Shown piece by piece: positions 52,289 through 61,812 of a stretch of 64,000 nucleotides of DNA (positions within the stretch are counted from its first letter, which is position 1; every line of letters starts with the position of its first letter). The stretch covers positions 2,914,001 through 2,978,000 of the forward strand of contig AP035880.1 of the NCBI GenBank assembly GCA_045866215.1. Direction: 5' to 3'. A program made the position numbers and the translations under genes. Source of the stretch: Croceivirga sp009797885. GTDB lineage: Bacteria > Bacteroidota > Bacteroidia > Flavobacteriales > Flavobacteriaceae. Below the pieces are notes generated by a model. It saw nothing but the letters and a program-made list of their open reading frames with translations. It searched no databases and was not told the origin of the DNA.

Positions 52289-53329
52289 ATGAAACCAAAA
52301 ATGACTTTAAAGAAGATTGCTAGGGAATTGGATGTTTCCATTTCCACGGTATCGAAGGCATTGAAGAACAACAAGGATGTTAGTCAGGAGACCCGCGATA
52401 CCGTGCAGGCCTTTGCGAAGTTTTACAACTACCGTCCCAACAGTATTGCGCTTAGTTTAAAGAATCAGCGGACCAAGACCATAGGTCTCATCATACCGGA
52501 AATTACCCACCACTTCTTTGCCAAGGTCATGACGGGAGTGGAGCAAACGGCCAATGAAAGGGGCTATACCGTGGTCATAGGCGTGTCCAACGAATCTTTT
52601 GCCAAAGAGGTCATTAATATGGAAATGATGGTCAATGGCAGTGTGGACGGTTTTATGGTGTCCATCGCCAAGGAGACCCTGCTCAAAAAGGATTACCACC
52701 ATTTAAAGGAGATTATCAACCAGGGAATGCCGATTGTACTTTTTGATAGGGTGGTCGAAGAGGTGGACTGTGATAAGGTAATCGTCAATGATAGGGAATC
52801 GGCCAGGATAGCTACACAGAAGTTGGTGGATATTGGAAGACGGCACATACTCCTCCTCACTACTTTGGACTACCTGGGCATAGGTAGGGAGCGGACCAAG
52901 GGCTATTTGGAAGCATTGGATTTTAATGGCATAGAAATAAAGGATCAACTGATCCTTAAAATGCCCGACAATATTGCCGAAGAGCGACAGGAAGATGTGA
53001 TTGAACAACATATTAAAAACCTTATGGACAGTAATGTACATTTTGATGCCATTTTTGGGGTGAATGAAATGTACGCCGTTGCAGCGTTGAACATCTGTAG
53101 AAAGTTGGGTTTAAAGGTGCCCGATGACCTTTCGATAATTAGTTTTTCAAATGGGGTGCTGTCCAAATACTCTAGACCCAAATTGACCACTGTTAATCAA
53201 TATGGCATGCAATTGGGTGAGACCGTGGCGACAATGTTGATCGATAGATTGGAGGAAAAAGTGGATGAGGATACCTTTTTTACCAAGGTCGTTAGGACCA
53301 ATCTTATCGAAAGGGAATCCACTTTTTGA
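52289..53329 (+). CDS. LacI-family transcriptional regulator 2 (starch/maltose locus)
   Basis: This 346-residue paralogue of regulator 1 has an N-terminal helix-turn-helix (TLKKIARELDVSISTVSKALKN), a hinge and a sugar-binding core with FDRVVEEVDCDKVIVND. It ends in LIERESTF. It is placed between the divergent susCDEF and the plus-strand maltose phosphorylase operon, as in other Flavobacteriaceae where a LacI-type MalR-like protein senses maltose. It probably controls both flanking operons. The N-terminal region differs from regulator 1 at only a few positions of the recognition helix, so cross-talk is likely (inference). Confidence 0.95.
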   Translation: MKPKMTLKKIARELDVSISTVSKALKNNKDVSQETRDTVQAFAKFYNYRPNSIALSLKNQRTKTIGLIIPEITHHFFAKVMTGVEQTANERGYTVVIGVSNESFAKEVINMEMMVNGSVDGFMVSIAKETLLKKDYHHLKEIINQGMPIVLFDRVVEEVDCDKVIVNDRESARIATQKLVDIGRRHILLLTTLDYLGIGRERTKGYLEALDFNGIEIKDQLILKMPDNIAEERQEDVIEQHIKNLMDSNVHFDAIFGVNEMYAVAALNICRKLGLKVPDDLSIISFSNGVLSKYSRPKLTTVNQYGMQLGETVATMLIDRLEEKVDEDTFFTKVVRTNLIERESTF

Positions 53330-53330
53330 T

Positions 53331-53359
53331 TTTGATTTCAAAATAAAATAATATCTTTG
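53331..53359 (+). promoter_or_regulatory. Promoter candidate for the maltose phosphorylase operon
   Basis: TTTG (53331-53334), 17 bp spacer, TATCTTTG (53352-53359): this is the best full -33/-7 match in the window. It begins right after the LacI2 stop and would give a leader of about 270 nt. Confidence 0.55.
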
Positions 53360-53551
53360 CGCGCTGTACTACCTCCCTATTTTTCTTCTCTGGTATTGAG
53401 TGGTATGCATGATTTTTTGGAATGCCCTGGACATTTGAACTTATGGTTCATCGTCCCTCCATCAGTTTTATGGTTTTTTCAAAATAGAAAGTTGTTTAAA
53501 ACGTAAATCACTTTTTGTTGGGCCACACTAAAAATAACATGTAAACACCCA

Positions 53552-53567
53552 TCTTAAAATTTTAAGA
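53552..53567. promoter_or_regulatory. Perfect 16-bp palindrome in the maltose phosphorylase leader
   Basis: TCTTAAAATTTTAAGA reads the same on both strands. It lies 70 bp before the GH65 start and may be a regulator-binding site. The whole 53330-53636 spacer holds no gene. Confidence 0.5.
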
Positions 53568-53577
53568 AGACAAAAGC

Positions 53578-53596
53578 CAAAATCTAAAAGATTTTG
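53578..53596. promoter_or_regulatory. Inverted repeat in the maltose phosphorylase leader
   Basis: CAAAATCT-AAA-AGATTTTG has perfect 8-bp arms. It lies 11 bp after the 16-bp palindrome and 40 bp before the start codon. A weaker LacI-like GAAACGCTTGTTT follows near 53604. Confidence 0.5.
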
Positions 53597-53636
53597 CTGA
53601 AATTGAAACGCTTGTTTAACAAAATAGCCAATTGTT

Positions 53637-55943
53637 ATGAACCAAGATTATATAAGGCCAGATGTTTGGTCCATTATTGAGGAAGGATTTGATGCCGATC
53701 GGGTGAAATCCTCAGAGAGTCTCTTTAGTTTGGGTAATGGTGCCATGGGGCAACGTGCCAACTTTGAGGAGCAATACTCGGGCCCTACATTTCAGGGCAG
53801 CTATATAGCTGGTGTCTATTATCCTGATAAGACACGGGTGGGATGGTGGAAAAACGGTTATCCCGAATACTTTGCCAAAGTACTCAATGCCCCCAACTGG
53901 ATTGGGATCAACGTGTTCGTGGACGGGGAACCATTGGATCTGTTTACTTCCAAGAGAGTGGAACATTTTCGTAGGGAACTCAATATGCGGGAAGGTTGGT
54001 ATAGGCGAAGTTTTACAGTTACTATGCCGAATGGGGTTCAATTGGAAGTGAAGGCCACTCGGTTTTTAAGCTTGGATTTGGATGAGGTAGGGGCCATAAG
54101 ATATGAGATCGTTCCCTTGAACGGGGATGTGGAAATACAGTTCAATCCCTATTTGGACAGTGGGATCCACAATGAAGACAGCAATTGGGACGATCAGTTC
54201 TGGAACACTACCAATGTTACGGCAGAGGGTGACCGCGCATTTATTGAGAGCCATACCCTAAAAACCCATTTTTCTGTGACTACGTTTATGCAGGCCCTGG
54301 TAGAGTACCAAGGGAACCCAATTCAAGGGGAAATGGGCACAAAGACCACTAAATCCATAGGGTTGCACTTTATCCAAAAGGTGAATAAAGAAGAAAAAAT
54401 AGTTTTGACCAAGTTTGGGGGCTATACTGGAGATCGCAACCATCCGAAGGATGAGCTGTTGCAAGTTGCCAATCAAGTTCTGGACAAAGCCTTGCAACTT
54501 GGCTTTGAAGGGCTTTTACAACAACAAAAGGAAGCTTGGGGGCAAATTTGGGAAATGAGCGACATCACTATAGAAGGTGACATAAAAGCCCAACAAGGAA
54601 TTCGCTTTAATATCTTTCAGCTCAATCAGACCTATCTGGGAAAGGATTCCAAATTGAACATTGGTCCCAAAGGGTTTACCGGAGAAAAATACGGGGGCAG
54701 CACCTACTGGGATACCGAGGCCTATTGTTTACCCTTTTATATGTGTACAAAGAACCAAACTGTTGCCTGGAACTTGTTGAAGTACCGATATAACCACCTT
54801 GATAAAGCAATTGAAAATGCTAAATCACTTGGATTTAGTAATGGTGCGGCCCTATACCCCATGGTGACCATGAATGGGGAGGAATGCCATAACGAATGGG
54901 AGATAACCTTTGAGGAAATCCATCGTAACGGAGCTATTGCCTTCGCCATTTATAACTATTACAGGTATACCACGGACTACAGTTACATTCCTGAAATGGG
55001 ACTGGAAGTACTTATAGGAATCGCTCGTTTTTGGCACCAAAGGGCCAATTGGTCTTCCAATAGGGAAAAATACGTTATTCTTGGCGTTACGGGCCCCAAT
55101 GAATACGAGAACAATGTTAACAACAACTGGTATACCAATTACCTCGCAAAATGGTGTATTGAATTTACCATTGAGCAATTGGAAAAAGTAAAGGAAGGAT
55201 ACCCTACGGATTATGACCGTATCATTGCCCATACCAAGGTCACTGATACTGAAGTGGAAAGTTGGAATGAGGTAGCGAAAAAAATGTTTTTCCCAAGATC
55301 CAAAAAGCATGAAGTTTTCCTCCAACAAGATGGGTTTTTGGACAAGGAGTTGGTTCCAGTGGAAAATTTGGACCCCTCCGAACGTCCCATCAACCAAAAA
55401 TGGAGTTGGGACCGTATTCTTCGTTCCCCCTATATAAAACAGGCAGATGTATTACAAGGGTTCTATTTTTTTGAAGACCATTTTGCTTTGAAAGAGTTGG
55501 AACGCCATTTTGATTTTTATGAGCCTTTCACGGTCCATGAATCCTCGCTATCACCTTGTGTGCATAGCATTCAGGCCGCAAAGTTGGGCAGGATGGAGCA
55601 GGCCTATACGTTTTACCTAAGGACCTCGCGCCTGGATTTGGACGATTATAATAAAGAAGTGGAAGAGGGACTCCATATTACTTCCATGGCAGGTACATGG
55701 ATGAGTATAGTGGAAGGTTTTGGAGGTATGCGGGTAATCAATGATAAATTGAGTTTTACGCCCCAAATCCCAAAACAATGGAAGGCCTATTCATTTAAAG
55801 TGAATTTTAGGAATAGGATCATTAAGGTAACCGTAACAAATAAAGGCGCCGATTTTGAATTGCAAGGTCATGAAGAAATGTCAATACGGGTCAATGGTGA
55901 ACGTGTGGTGCTTACCCCTAAAATCATGAACCATGTATCATAG
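53637..55943 (+). CDS. mapA: GH65 maltose phosphorylase
   Basis: This 768-residue GH65 protein phosphorolyses maltose to beta-D-glucose-1-phosphate and D-glucose. It has an N-terminal beta-sandwich, an (alpha/alpha)6 barrel and the conserved general acid E489 in VTGPNEYENNVNNNW. Substrate-site sequence YGGSTYWDTEAYCLP is also present. There is no signal peptide, so the enzyme is cytosolic. No beta-phosphoglucomutase gene, needed to feed the product into glycolysis, is next to it. It ends 11 bp inside the next GH13 gene, implying coupling. Trehalose or kojibiose phosphorylase is an alternative, less likely in a starch locus. Confidence 0.9.
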   Translation: MNQDYIRPDVWSIIEEGFDADRVKSSESLFSLGNGAMGQRANFEEQYSGPTFQGSYIAGVYYPDKTRVGWWKNGYPEYFAKVLNAPNWIGINVFVDGEPLDLFTSKRVEHFRRELNMREGWYRRSFTVTMPNGVQLEVKATRFLSLDLDEVGAIRYEIVPLNGDVEIQFNPYLDSGIHNEDSNWDDQFWNTTNVTAEGDRAFIESHTLKTHFSVTTFMQALVEYQGNPIQGEMGTKTTKSIGLHFIQKVNKEEKIVLTKFGGYTGDRNHPKDELLQVANQVLDKALQLGFEGLLQQQKEAWGQIWEMSDITIEGDIKAQQGIRFNIFQLNQTYLGKDSKLNIGPKGFTGEKYGGSTYWDTEAYCLPFYMCTKNQTVAWNLLKYRYNHLDKAIENAKSLGFSNGAALYPMVTMNGEECHNEWEITFEEIHRNGAIAFAIYNYYRYTTDYSYIPEMGLEVLIGIARFWHQRANWSSNREKYVILGVTGPNEYENNVNNNWYTNYLAKWCIEFTIEQLEKVKEGYPTDYDRIIAHTKVTDTEVESWNEVAKKMFFPRSKKHEVFLQQDGFLDKELVPVENLDPSERPINQKWSWDRILRSPYIKQADVLQGFYFFEDHFALKELERHFDFYEPFTVHESSLSPCVHSIQAAKLGRMEQAYTFYLRTSRLDLDDYNKEVEEGLHITSMAGTWMSIVEGFGGMRVINDKLSFTPQIPKQWKAYSFKVNFRNRIIKVTVTNKGADFELQGHEEMSIRVNGERVVLTPKIMNHVS

Positions 55944-57831
55944 CTTTAATTTGTTCTACCGGAGCAGACAGTTGGCCTGTCTTGTGTTTTTGTCCTTGTC
56001 CTGTTTGGTACAAAGCCAGATAGAACGTGTAGAGCCACCCAATTGGTGGGTGGGATTTGAACAGGATACCCTTCAACTTTTGGTAAAGGGAAAGGAAATA
56101 GGTACCCATGTGCCCTTTATCCAAAAAGAGGGAATTCGATTAATCAGGGCTTCAAAGGGCGATAGTCCAAATTACCTTTTCCTGGATTTGGTCATCGCCA
56201 GGGATGCGGAGGCCGGGACCTTTGATATTGAGTTCAAACCCAAAAAAGGAAAGGCTTATTCGTTTTCCTATGAGTTGGGACAACGAGTGCAGAAGCCTCA
56301 AGATTTTGGGGGATTTGATAGTTCCGATGCTATTTATCTCATTACTCCCGACCGTTTTGCCAACGGTGACCCCAAAAATGATGTGGTGAGGGGTATGCGT
56401 GAAACCGAAGTTGATAGGAACGAGGATTATGGGCGTCATGGTGGGGATATCCGGGGTATCATAGACCATTTGGATTATATCGGAGATATGGGCTTTACGG
56501 CAATTTGGTCTTGCCCATTGCTCACAAATGACATGCCCCGATCATCCTATCACGGCTATGCCATTACCGATTTTTATCAGGTAGATCCCAGATTTGGGAC
56601 TATGGAGGAATATATCGAACTCTCCAACAAGGCGGCGGATATGGGCATAAAACTAATCATGGACCAAGTGGCCAACCATTGTGGCAGTAAACACTGGTGG
56701 ATGGATGACCTGCCCTTTGGGGATTGGTTGAATTTCCAGGAAGATTATGAGCAAGGGTTGCCTTTAAAAACGTCCAATCACAAAAGGACCGTCAATCAGG
56801 ATGCCTATGCCGCGGACTACGACAGGAACTTAATGAGCGGCGGATGGTTTGTATCGGCCATGCCCGACCTCAACCAAAGGAATCCGTTTATGGCCAAATA
56901 TATTATCCAGAACAGTATTTGGTGGATTGAAACGTTGAAGCTGGGTGGCATTAGACAGGACACCTACCCCTATCCCGATAAAAACTTCATGGCACAATGG
57001 GCCAAGGATATCATGCGCGAGTATCCCAACTTCAACATTGTAGGAGAGGAATGGAGTGACAACCCACTTTTGGTGGGCTATTGGCAAGATGGGGCAAAAA
57101 ACAGGGATGGTTATCGTTCCTATCTGCCCACAACCATGGATTTTCCCATACAGACCACTTTTGCAGCCGCCTTTAAAGAGTCTGAAAAGGAATGGGGTAA
57201 AGGCTTGGTAAAGCTCTATACCGCATTGGCCAATGATTTTCACTATGCCAATCCAAGTTCCATTATGCTTTTTGGGGACAATCACGATATGGATCGTGTC
57301 CATACCCAAATGAATGAGGAAGTTGCCCTGACCCAAATGGCAATGGCCTTTGTATTAACGGCACCAAGGATTCCACAGGTGTATTATGGTACTGAAATCT
57401 TAATGCAGAATTCGGCCAAACCTGGAGATCATGGCCTCATTAGGACCGATTTTCCAGGCGGATGGACCGGGGATACCGTAAACGCCTTTTCGGGAGAAGG
57501 ATTGACCGAAGACCAAAAGGGAATGCAGGATTTTATGAAGAAGTTACTGAACTTCCGGAAAACGAGCTCCGCCATACATTCGGGGAATACCAAACATTTT
57601 GCGCCCTACGATGGGGTGTATGCGCTCTTTAGGTATGATGCGGATCAAATTACCATGCTCATTTTGAACAAGAACAATGGACCCATCGCCTTAGATCTCA
57701 ATCGCTTTGCCGAAATGGATATTGCGGGCAAAACATTTACAAATGTTGTGACCGGGACTTCGCAGACCCTTGGGGCCGTTATGCAGATGAATGGAAAGGG
57801 AGCTACAGTACTGGTACACCAAAAAAGATGA
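55933..57831 (+). CDS. SusA-like GH13 neopullulanase/cyclomaltodextrinase
   Basis: This 632-residue exported enzyme has a signal sequence (about 10-32, with a possible lipobox LSLSC), an N-terminal Ig-like domain (ERVEPPNWWVGFEQDTLQLLV) of the cyclomaltodextrinase group, then a GH13 barrel. The catalytic set is complete: DQVANHCG, nucleophile D343 in GGIRQDTYPYPD, acid E372 in IVGEEWSDN, and D452 in FGDNHDMDR. It would cleave maltooligosaccharides or cyclodextrins in the periplasm to maltose for the phosphorylase. The start codon lies within the last codons of mapA; the next gene overlaps by 4 bp. Confidence 0.92.
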   Translation: MYHSFNLFYRSRQLACLVFLSLSCLVQSQIERVEPPNWWVGFEQDTLQLLVKGKEIGTHVPFIQKEGIRLIRASKGDSPNYLFLDLVIARDAEAGTFDIEFKPKKGKAYSFSYELGQRVQKPQDFGGFDSSDAIYLITPDRFANGDPKNDVVRGMRETEVDRNEDYGRHGGDIRGIIDHLDYIGDMGFTAIWSCPLLTNDMPRSSYHGYAITDFYQVDPRFGTMEEYIELSNKAADMGIKLIMDQVANHCGSKHWWMDDLPFGDWLNFQEDYEQGLPLKTSNHKRTVNQDAYAADYDRNLMSGGWFVSAMPDLNQRNPFMAKYIIQNSIWWIETLKLGGIRQDTYPYPDKNFMAQWAKDIMREYPNFNIVGEEWSDNPLLVGYWQDGAKNRDGYRSYLPTTMDFPIQTTFAAAFKESEKEWGKGLVKLYTALANDFHYANPSSIMLFGDNHDMDRVHTQMNEEVALTQMAMAFVLTAPRIPQVYYGTEILMQNSAKPGDHGLIRTDFPGGWTGDTVNAFSGEGLTEDQKGMQDFMKKLLNFRKTSSAIHSGNTKHFAPYDGVYALFRYDADQITMLILNKNNGPIALDLNRFAEMDIAGKTFTNVVTGTSQTLGAVMQMNGKGATVLVHQKR

Positions 57832-59708
57832 CCATGATAAGCCGAACGGTAGTATTTTTGGCACTTGCTACGTTAGTAGCCTGTAAACAGGGCAAAAAAG
57901 AAAAAACCAAAATGCAGACAGATTTACCCAAAAAAGAACGTAAGGAGGTGGTCTATCAGGTATTCACCCGACTTTTTGGCAATACCAACACTACAAACAA
58001 GCCTTGGGGGACCCTGGAGGAAAATGGGGTAGGGAAATTTTTCGATTTTGATGATACGGCGCTTTCTGCACTTAAGGATTTGGGGGTCACCTACGTTTGG
58101 TATACCGGGGTTCCGCATCATGCCGTAATCAAGGATTACACGGCCCAGGGTATTGCAAATGATGATCCCGATGTGGTCAAAGGAAGGGCAGGATCTCCGT
58201 ACGCGGTAAAGGATTACTACAATGTAAATCCGGATTTGGCCGTGGATCCGGCAAATCGGTTGGAAGAATTCAAAGCATTGGTGCAACGTACGCACAAACA
58301 TGGGATGAAGGTGCTCATTGATATTGTGCCCAATCATGTAGCAAGAAATTACGTGGGATTGAAAAATCCTTCAGGGGTAACGGACTTTGGCGCCAACGAC
58401 GATACTTCCGTGGAATATGCAAGGGATAACAACTTCTATTATATTCCAGGGACCGCGTTTAAAGTTCCAGAATGGCAAGGAGGATACCTGCCCTTGGGTG
58501 GGGAGGAACATCCCCTGTCCGACATTAAATTTGAAGAATTCCCTGCAAAGTGGACGGGGAACGGTTCCCGTTTACCACAACCTGATTTTAACGATTGGTA
58601 TGAAACGGTAAAGGTAAATTATGGAATAAGGCCAGATGGTTCCAAAGATTTTGAAGAACTGCCCCAACCCTATTCCGAAAAGGATTATAAAGCACATTTT
58701 GAATTTTGGAAAGACAAGGAATTGCCCGATTCTTGGTACAAGTTTCGCGATATTGCAGTTTACTGGTTGGAGCTTGGGGTAGATGGTTTCCGCTTTGATA
58801 TGGCAGAAATGGTACCCGTGGAGTTTTGGAGCTTTATGAATTCTTCCATCAAAATGAAAAATCCCGATGCTTTCCTATTGGCGGAGGTTTACAACCCCTC
58901 TCTGTACAGGGATTATATCCACAGGGGGAAAATGGATTATCTCTATGACAAAGTGGAACTTTACGATAGCCTGAAACATATCATGAAGGGCTATGGCTGG
59001 ACCGATCACATTCATACGGTGCAATCAGGGTTGCAGGATATTGAGCATAACATGTTGCATTTTTTGGAAAATCACGATGAACAACGTATTGCAAGTCCGG
59101 AGTTTGTGGGAAAAGCGGAAATAGCAAAACCGGCCATGGTGGTTTCGGCAACGCTCAGTAGCTCACCTACTATGATTTATTTTGGCCAGGAAGTTGGTGA
59201 GGATGGTTCGGAAGATGCCGGTTTTGGAAAACCTTCCCGGACCTCAATTTTTGATTACATCGGTGTGCCGGCACACCAACGATGGATGAACAACAAAAAG
59301 TTTGATGGAGGACAGCTATCGGATGGGGAAAAATCACTTCGGGATTTCTACAAGCGTTTGTTGAACTTCATAACTTCAAGCACGGCCTTGACGGGGGAAT
59401 ATCAAGAAATCCATTATTACAACAAAGAACATACGGAAACCTACGACCACAGGATTTTTTCTTTCACGAGGTGGGACAAGGATGAAAAACTGATTGTGAT
59501 ATCAAATTTTGATACCACCAAAACATACGATTTCAATTTTAAACTTCCTCCGGACATTGTTTCCAAATGGCAGCTTGAATCCAAGGAATATCAGCTGAAA
59601 GAACAATTGTATGAAAATACAAATCCGGTACTGAAAGTTGAGGATGGGGTCGGCAGGGTTCCAATACGCCTTGCTCCTTTGGAGTCCTTTGTTTTTAAAA
59701 TAGAATGA
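57828..59708 (+). CDS. GH13 alpha-amylase/glucosidase lipoprotein
   Basis: This 626-residue lipoprotein (LALATLVACKQG, C20) contains a GH13 barrel with DIVPNHVARN, nucleophile D324 in VDGFRFDMAEM, acid Glu in FLLAEVYNP and transition-state Asp in FLENHDEQRI. It resembles family members of flavobacterial maltose operons that act on short maltooligosaccharides at the membrane. No carbohydrate-binding module is visible. It overlaps the SusA-like gene by 4 bp and closes the plus-strand maltose operon. The end is 50 bp before the glycerophosphodiesterase gene. Confidence 0.92.
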   Translation: MTMISRTVVFLALATLVACKQGKKEKTKMQTDLPKKERKEVVYQVFTRLFGNTNTTNKPWGTLEENGVGKFFDFDDTALSALKDLGVTYVWYTGVPHHAVIKDYTAQGIANDDPDVVKGRAGSPYAVKDYYNVNPDLAVDPANRLEEFKALVQRTHKHGMKVLIDIVPNHVARNYVGLKNPSGVTDFGANDDTSVEYARDNNFYYIPGTAFKVPEWQGGYLPLGGEEHPLSDIKFEEFPAKWTGNGSRLPQPDFNDWYETVKVNYGIRPDGSKDFEELPQPYSEKDYKAHFEFWKDKELPDSWYKFRDIAVYWLELGVDGFRFDMAEMVPVEFWSFMNSSIKMKNPDAFLLAEVYNPSLYRDYIHRGKMDYLYDKVELYDSLKHIMKGYGWTDHIHTVQSGLQDIEHNMLHFLENHDEQRIASPEFVGKAEIAKPAMVVSATLSSSPTMIYFGQEVGEDGSEDAGFGKPSRTSIFDYIGVPAHQRWMNNKKFDGGQLSDGEKSLRDFYKRLLNFITSSTALTGEYQEIHYYNKEHTETYDHRIFSFTRWDKDEKLIVISNFDTTKTYDFNFKLPPDIVSKWQLESKEYQLKEQLYENTNPVLKVEDGVGRVPIRLAPLESFVFKIE

Positions 59709-59791
59709 GGCTTTTATAATCATTAAAGAACGAGGCACTCAATACACTTGGTTCTAGTTTGTATTTTTGTCTGCCTAACCGAAAGTTCAGA

Positions 59792-60538
59792 ATGATGAAA
59801 GTATTTCTATTTTCCCTTTTATCAATAGTAATTATGAGTTGCGAGACACGTAAAAACCCCTTGGTCATTGGACATAGGGGTGCCATGGGCTATGAAACGG
59901 AGAACACATTGGCATCCGTACAAAAAGCAATGGATTTGGGTGTGGACATGATTGAAATCGATGTATTTAAGATAAAAAGTGGTGAAATTGTGGTTTTTCA
60001 TGATGAGCGATTGGAACGTTTGAGCAATGCCCCGGGAAATATTGAGGAATATTATATTGCGGATTTGAGAAATGTCATTCTGGATGGCAACCATAGGATT
60101 CCAATGCTCCAGGATGTTCTAAAACTTGTAAACAACCAAGTTTCCCTCAATATTGAACTCAAAGGGGACGATACTGCGGAGCGGGTGAACTTTATTATGG
60201 ACTATTACATTCAGGAGAGGGATTGGTCCAGGGAGAACTTTGTGATTTCCAGCTTCAAATGGGACGAGCTACGAAAGATCAGGGAGTTTGGCCCAGATGT
60301 TGCCATAGCTGTTTTGACGGAAGACGACCCTTTGGAAGCCATTGAAGTGGCCAAGGAATTGAATGCCATGGCGATAAACCCATGGTTCAAGACCCTAACG
60401 GCAGAAAATGTGCGTAAAATCCAAGACGAGGGATTCAAGGTTTACACGTATACGGTCAATGAAACAGCGGATATTGAACAAGTTACCCAGTATGGGGTAG
60501 ATGGCATTTTTACCAACTATCCGGATAGAATCAAATAA
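59792..60538 (+). CDS. Glycerophosphodiester phosphodiesterase lipoprotein
   Basis: This 248-residue protein is read from the Met at 59792 (MMKVFLFSLLSIVIMSC), which gives a proper lipoprotein signal; the frame's earlier Met at 59759 does not. GDPD motifs are complete: IGHRGAMGYETENTLAS, MIEIDVFKIKSGEIVVFHDE and NIELKGDD. It would split glycerophosphodiesters to an alcohol and glycerol-3-phosphate outside the cytoplasm. The stop and the next ATG share a base (TAATG). A glpF-glpK pair lies 1.3 kb away on the opposite strand. Confidence 0.92.
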   Translation: MMKVFLFSLLSIVIMSCETRKNPLVIGHRGAMGYETENTLASVQKAMDLGVDMIEIDVFKIKSGEIVVFHDERLERLSNAPGNIEEYYIADLRNVILDGNHRIPMLQDVLKLVNNQVSLNIELKGDDTAERVNFIMDYYIQERDWSRENFVISSFKWDELRKIREFGPDVAIAVLTEDDPLEAIEVAKELNAMAINPWFKTLTAENVRKIQDEGFKVYTYTVNETADIEQVTQYGVDGIFTNYPDRIK

Positions 60539-61812
60539 TGTTCGATCTTATTGTAATTGGAGGAGGCGCAGCGGGATTCTATGGTGCAATACAAGCTGCC
60601 ATTGCCGACCCAAAGCTTAAGATTGCCATTTTTGAACGTGGTAAAACGGTACTCGGTAAGGTAAGGATATCCGGTGGAGGTCGATGTAATGTTACCCATG
60701 CCGCATTTGAGCCATTTGAACTTTCCCAGAACTATCCAAGGGGACAAAAAGAGCTTCTGGGGCCTTTCCATACCTATGCCCCAGGGGATACCATACAATT
60801 TTTTGAAGAGCGTGAAGTGCCACTTAAAATAGAGGCGGATGGTCGTATTTTTCCACATACGGATTCTTCCCAATCCATCATTGACTGTTTTTTGGCCGAA
60901 ACAAGGAAGTGGGGCATAACAGTGCTGAAAAATAGTGCCGTTAAGCACATAGAAAGGTCAAAGGACATTGCCAATGGTTGGCAAGTAACGACAATGAACA
61001 AACACTATCATTCCAAAAAACTCTTGGTCGCAACGGGAAGCAACCCAAAGATTTGGAAACTCCTAAAGGGAATGGGGCATTGCATTGTTCCCCCGGTCCC
61101 TTCCCTCTTTACTTTTAATACAACGGATGTTAGGGTAAAGGGATTGCAGGGACTTAGTGTACATGCGAGGGTGGACATTATGCCGAAAACCCACTACGAC
61201 TCCAAAATCCTGGTACAATTAAAAAGCAGGGTAGAGCGCGAACCCCTGTTTACCGAAGAGGGTCCCGTTTTGATCACACATTGGGGCCTTAGTGGTCCGG
61301 CCATATTAAAACTTTCTGCATGGGCCGCCAAAGAATTGAATGATTTTCACTATGTGTTCAGGATACGGATCAATTGGACTCCCGAGTATGATCTGGGTAC
61401 TATGACAGGCTTTCTAAATGAAGTAAAAATGGCCGAAGCAAAAAAAACCGTGATGAAGTCCAAAATCCTGGAACTCCCCAATAGATTGTGGATTCGATTG
61501 GTAAAAGCTTCCGGGGTGGATGCAAATTTAAAATGGGCGGATATGACCAAGGACCAATTACGGGCGTTGGCCGGTCAATTAACGGAATGTGCCATCCCCG
61601 TGAATGGGAAAAGCATCTATAAAGAGGAATTTGTTACAGCAGGGGGCGTGGATTTAAAGGAAATCAATTTCAAGACCTTTGAAAGCAAATTATTGCCCAA
61701 TTTATACTTGGCCGGTGAAGTGATCAACGTGGACGCAGTTACTGGAGGCTTTAATTTCCAGAATGCATGGACAGGGGCTTACATTGCCGCACAGGCCATA
61801 GCAAATGGATAG
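60538..61812 (+). CDS. BaiN/HI0933-family flavoprotein
   Basis: This 424-residue FAD protein has the dinucleotide motif IVIGGGAAGFYGAIQAA, an ERGKTVLGKVRISGGGRCNVTH segment diagnostic of the HI0933/BaiN family, and a C-terminal LAGEVINVDAVTGGFNFQNAWTGAYIAA. The family's biochemical role is unsettled (related proteins reduce C=C bonds of bile acid intermediates). No substrate can be named here. It is translationally coupled to the glycerophosphodiesterase (TAATG), and the stop abuts the glpF stop without any gap. Confidence 0.9.
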   Translation: MFDLIVIGGGAAGFYGAIQAAIADPKLKIAIFERGKTVLGKVRISGGGRCNVTHAAFEPFELSQNYPRGQKELLGPFHTYAPGDTIQFFEEREVPLKIEADGRIFPHTDSSQSIIDCFLAETRKWGITVLKNSAVKHIERSKDIANGWQVTTMNKHYHSKKLLVATGSNPKIWKLLKGMGHCIVPPVPSLFTFNTTDVRVKGLQGLSVHARVDIMPKTHYDSKILVQLKSRVEREPLFTEEGPVLITHWGLSGPAILKLSAWAAKELNDFHYVFRIRINWTPEYDLGTMTGFLNEVKMAEAKKTVMKSKILELPNRLWIRLVKASGVDANLKWADMTKDQLRALAGQLTECAIPVNGKSIYKEEFVTAGGVDLKEINFKTFESKLLPNLYLAGEVINVDAVTGGFNFQNAWTGAYIAAQAIANG

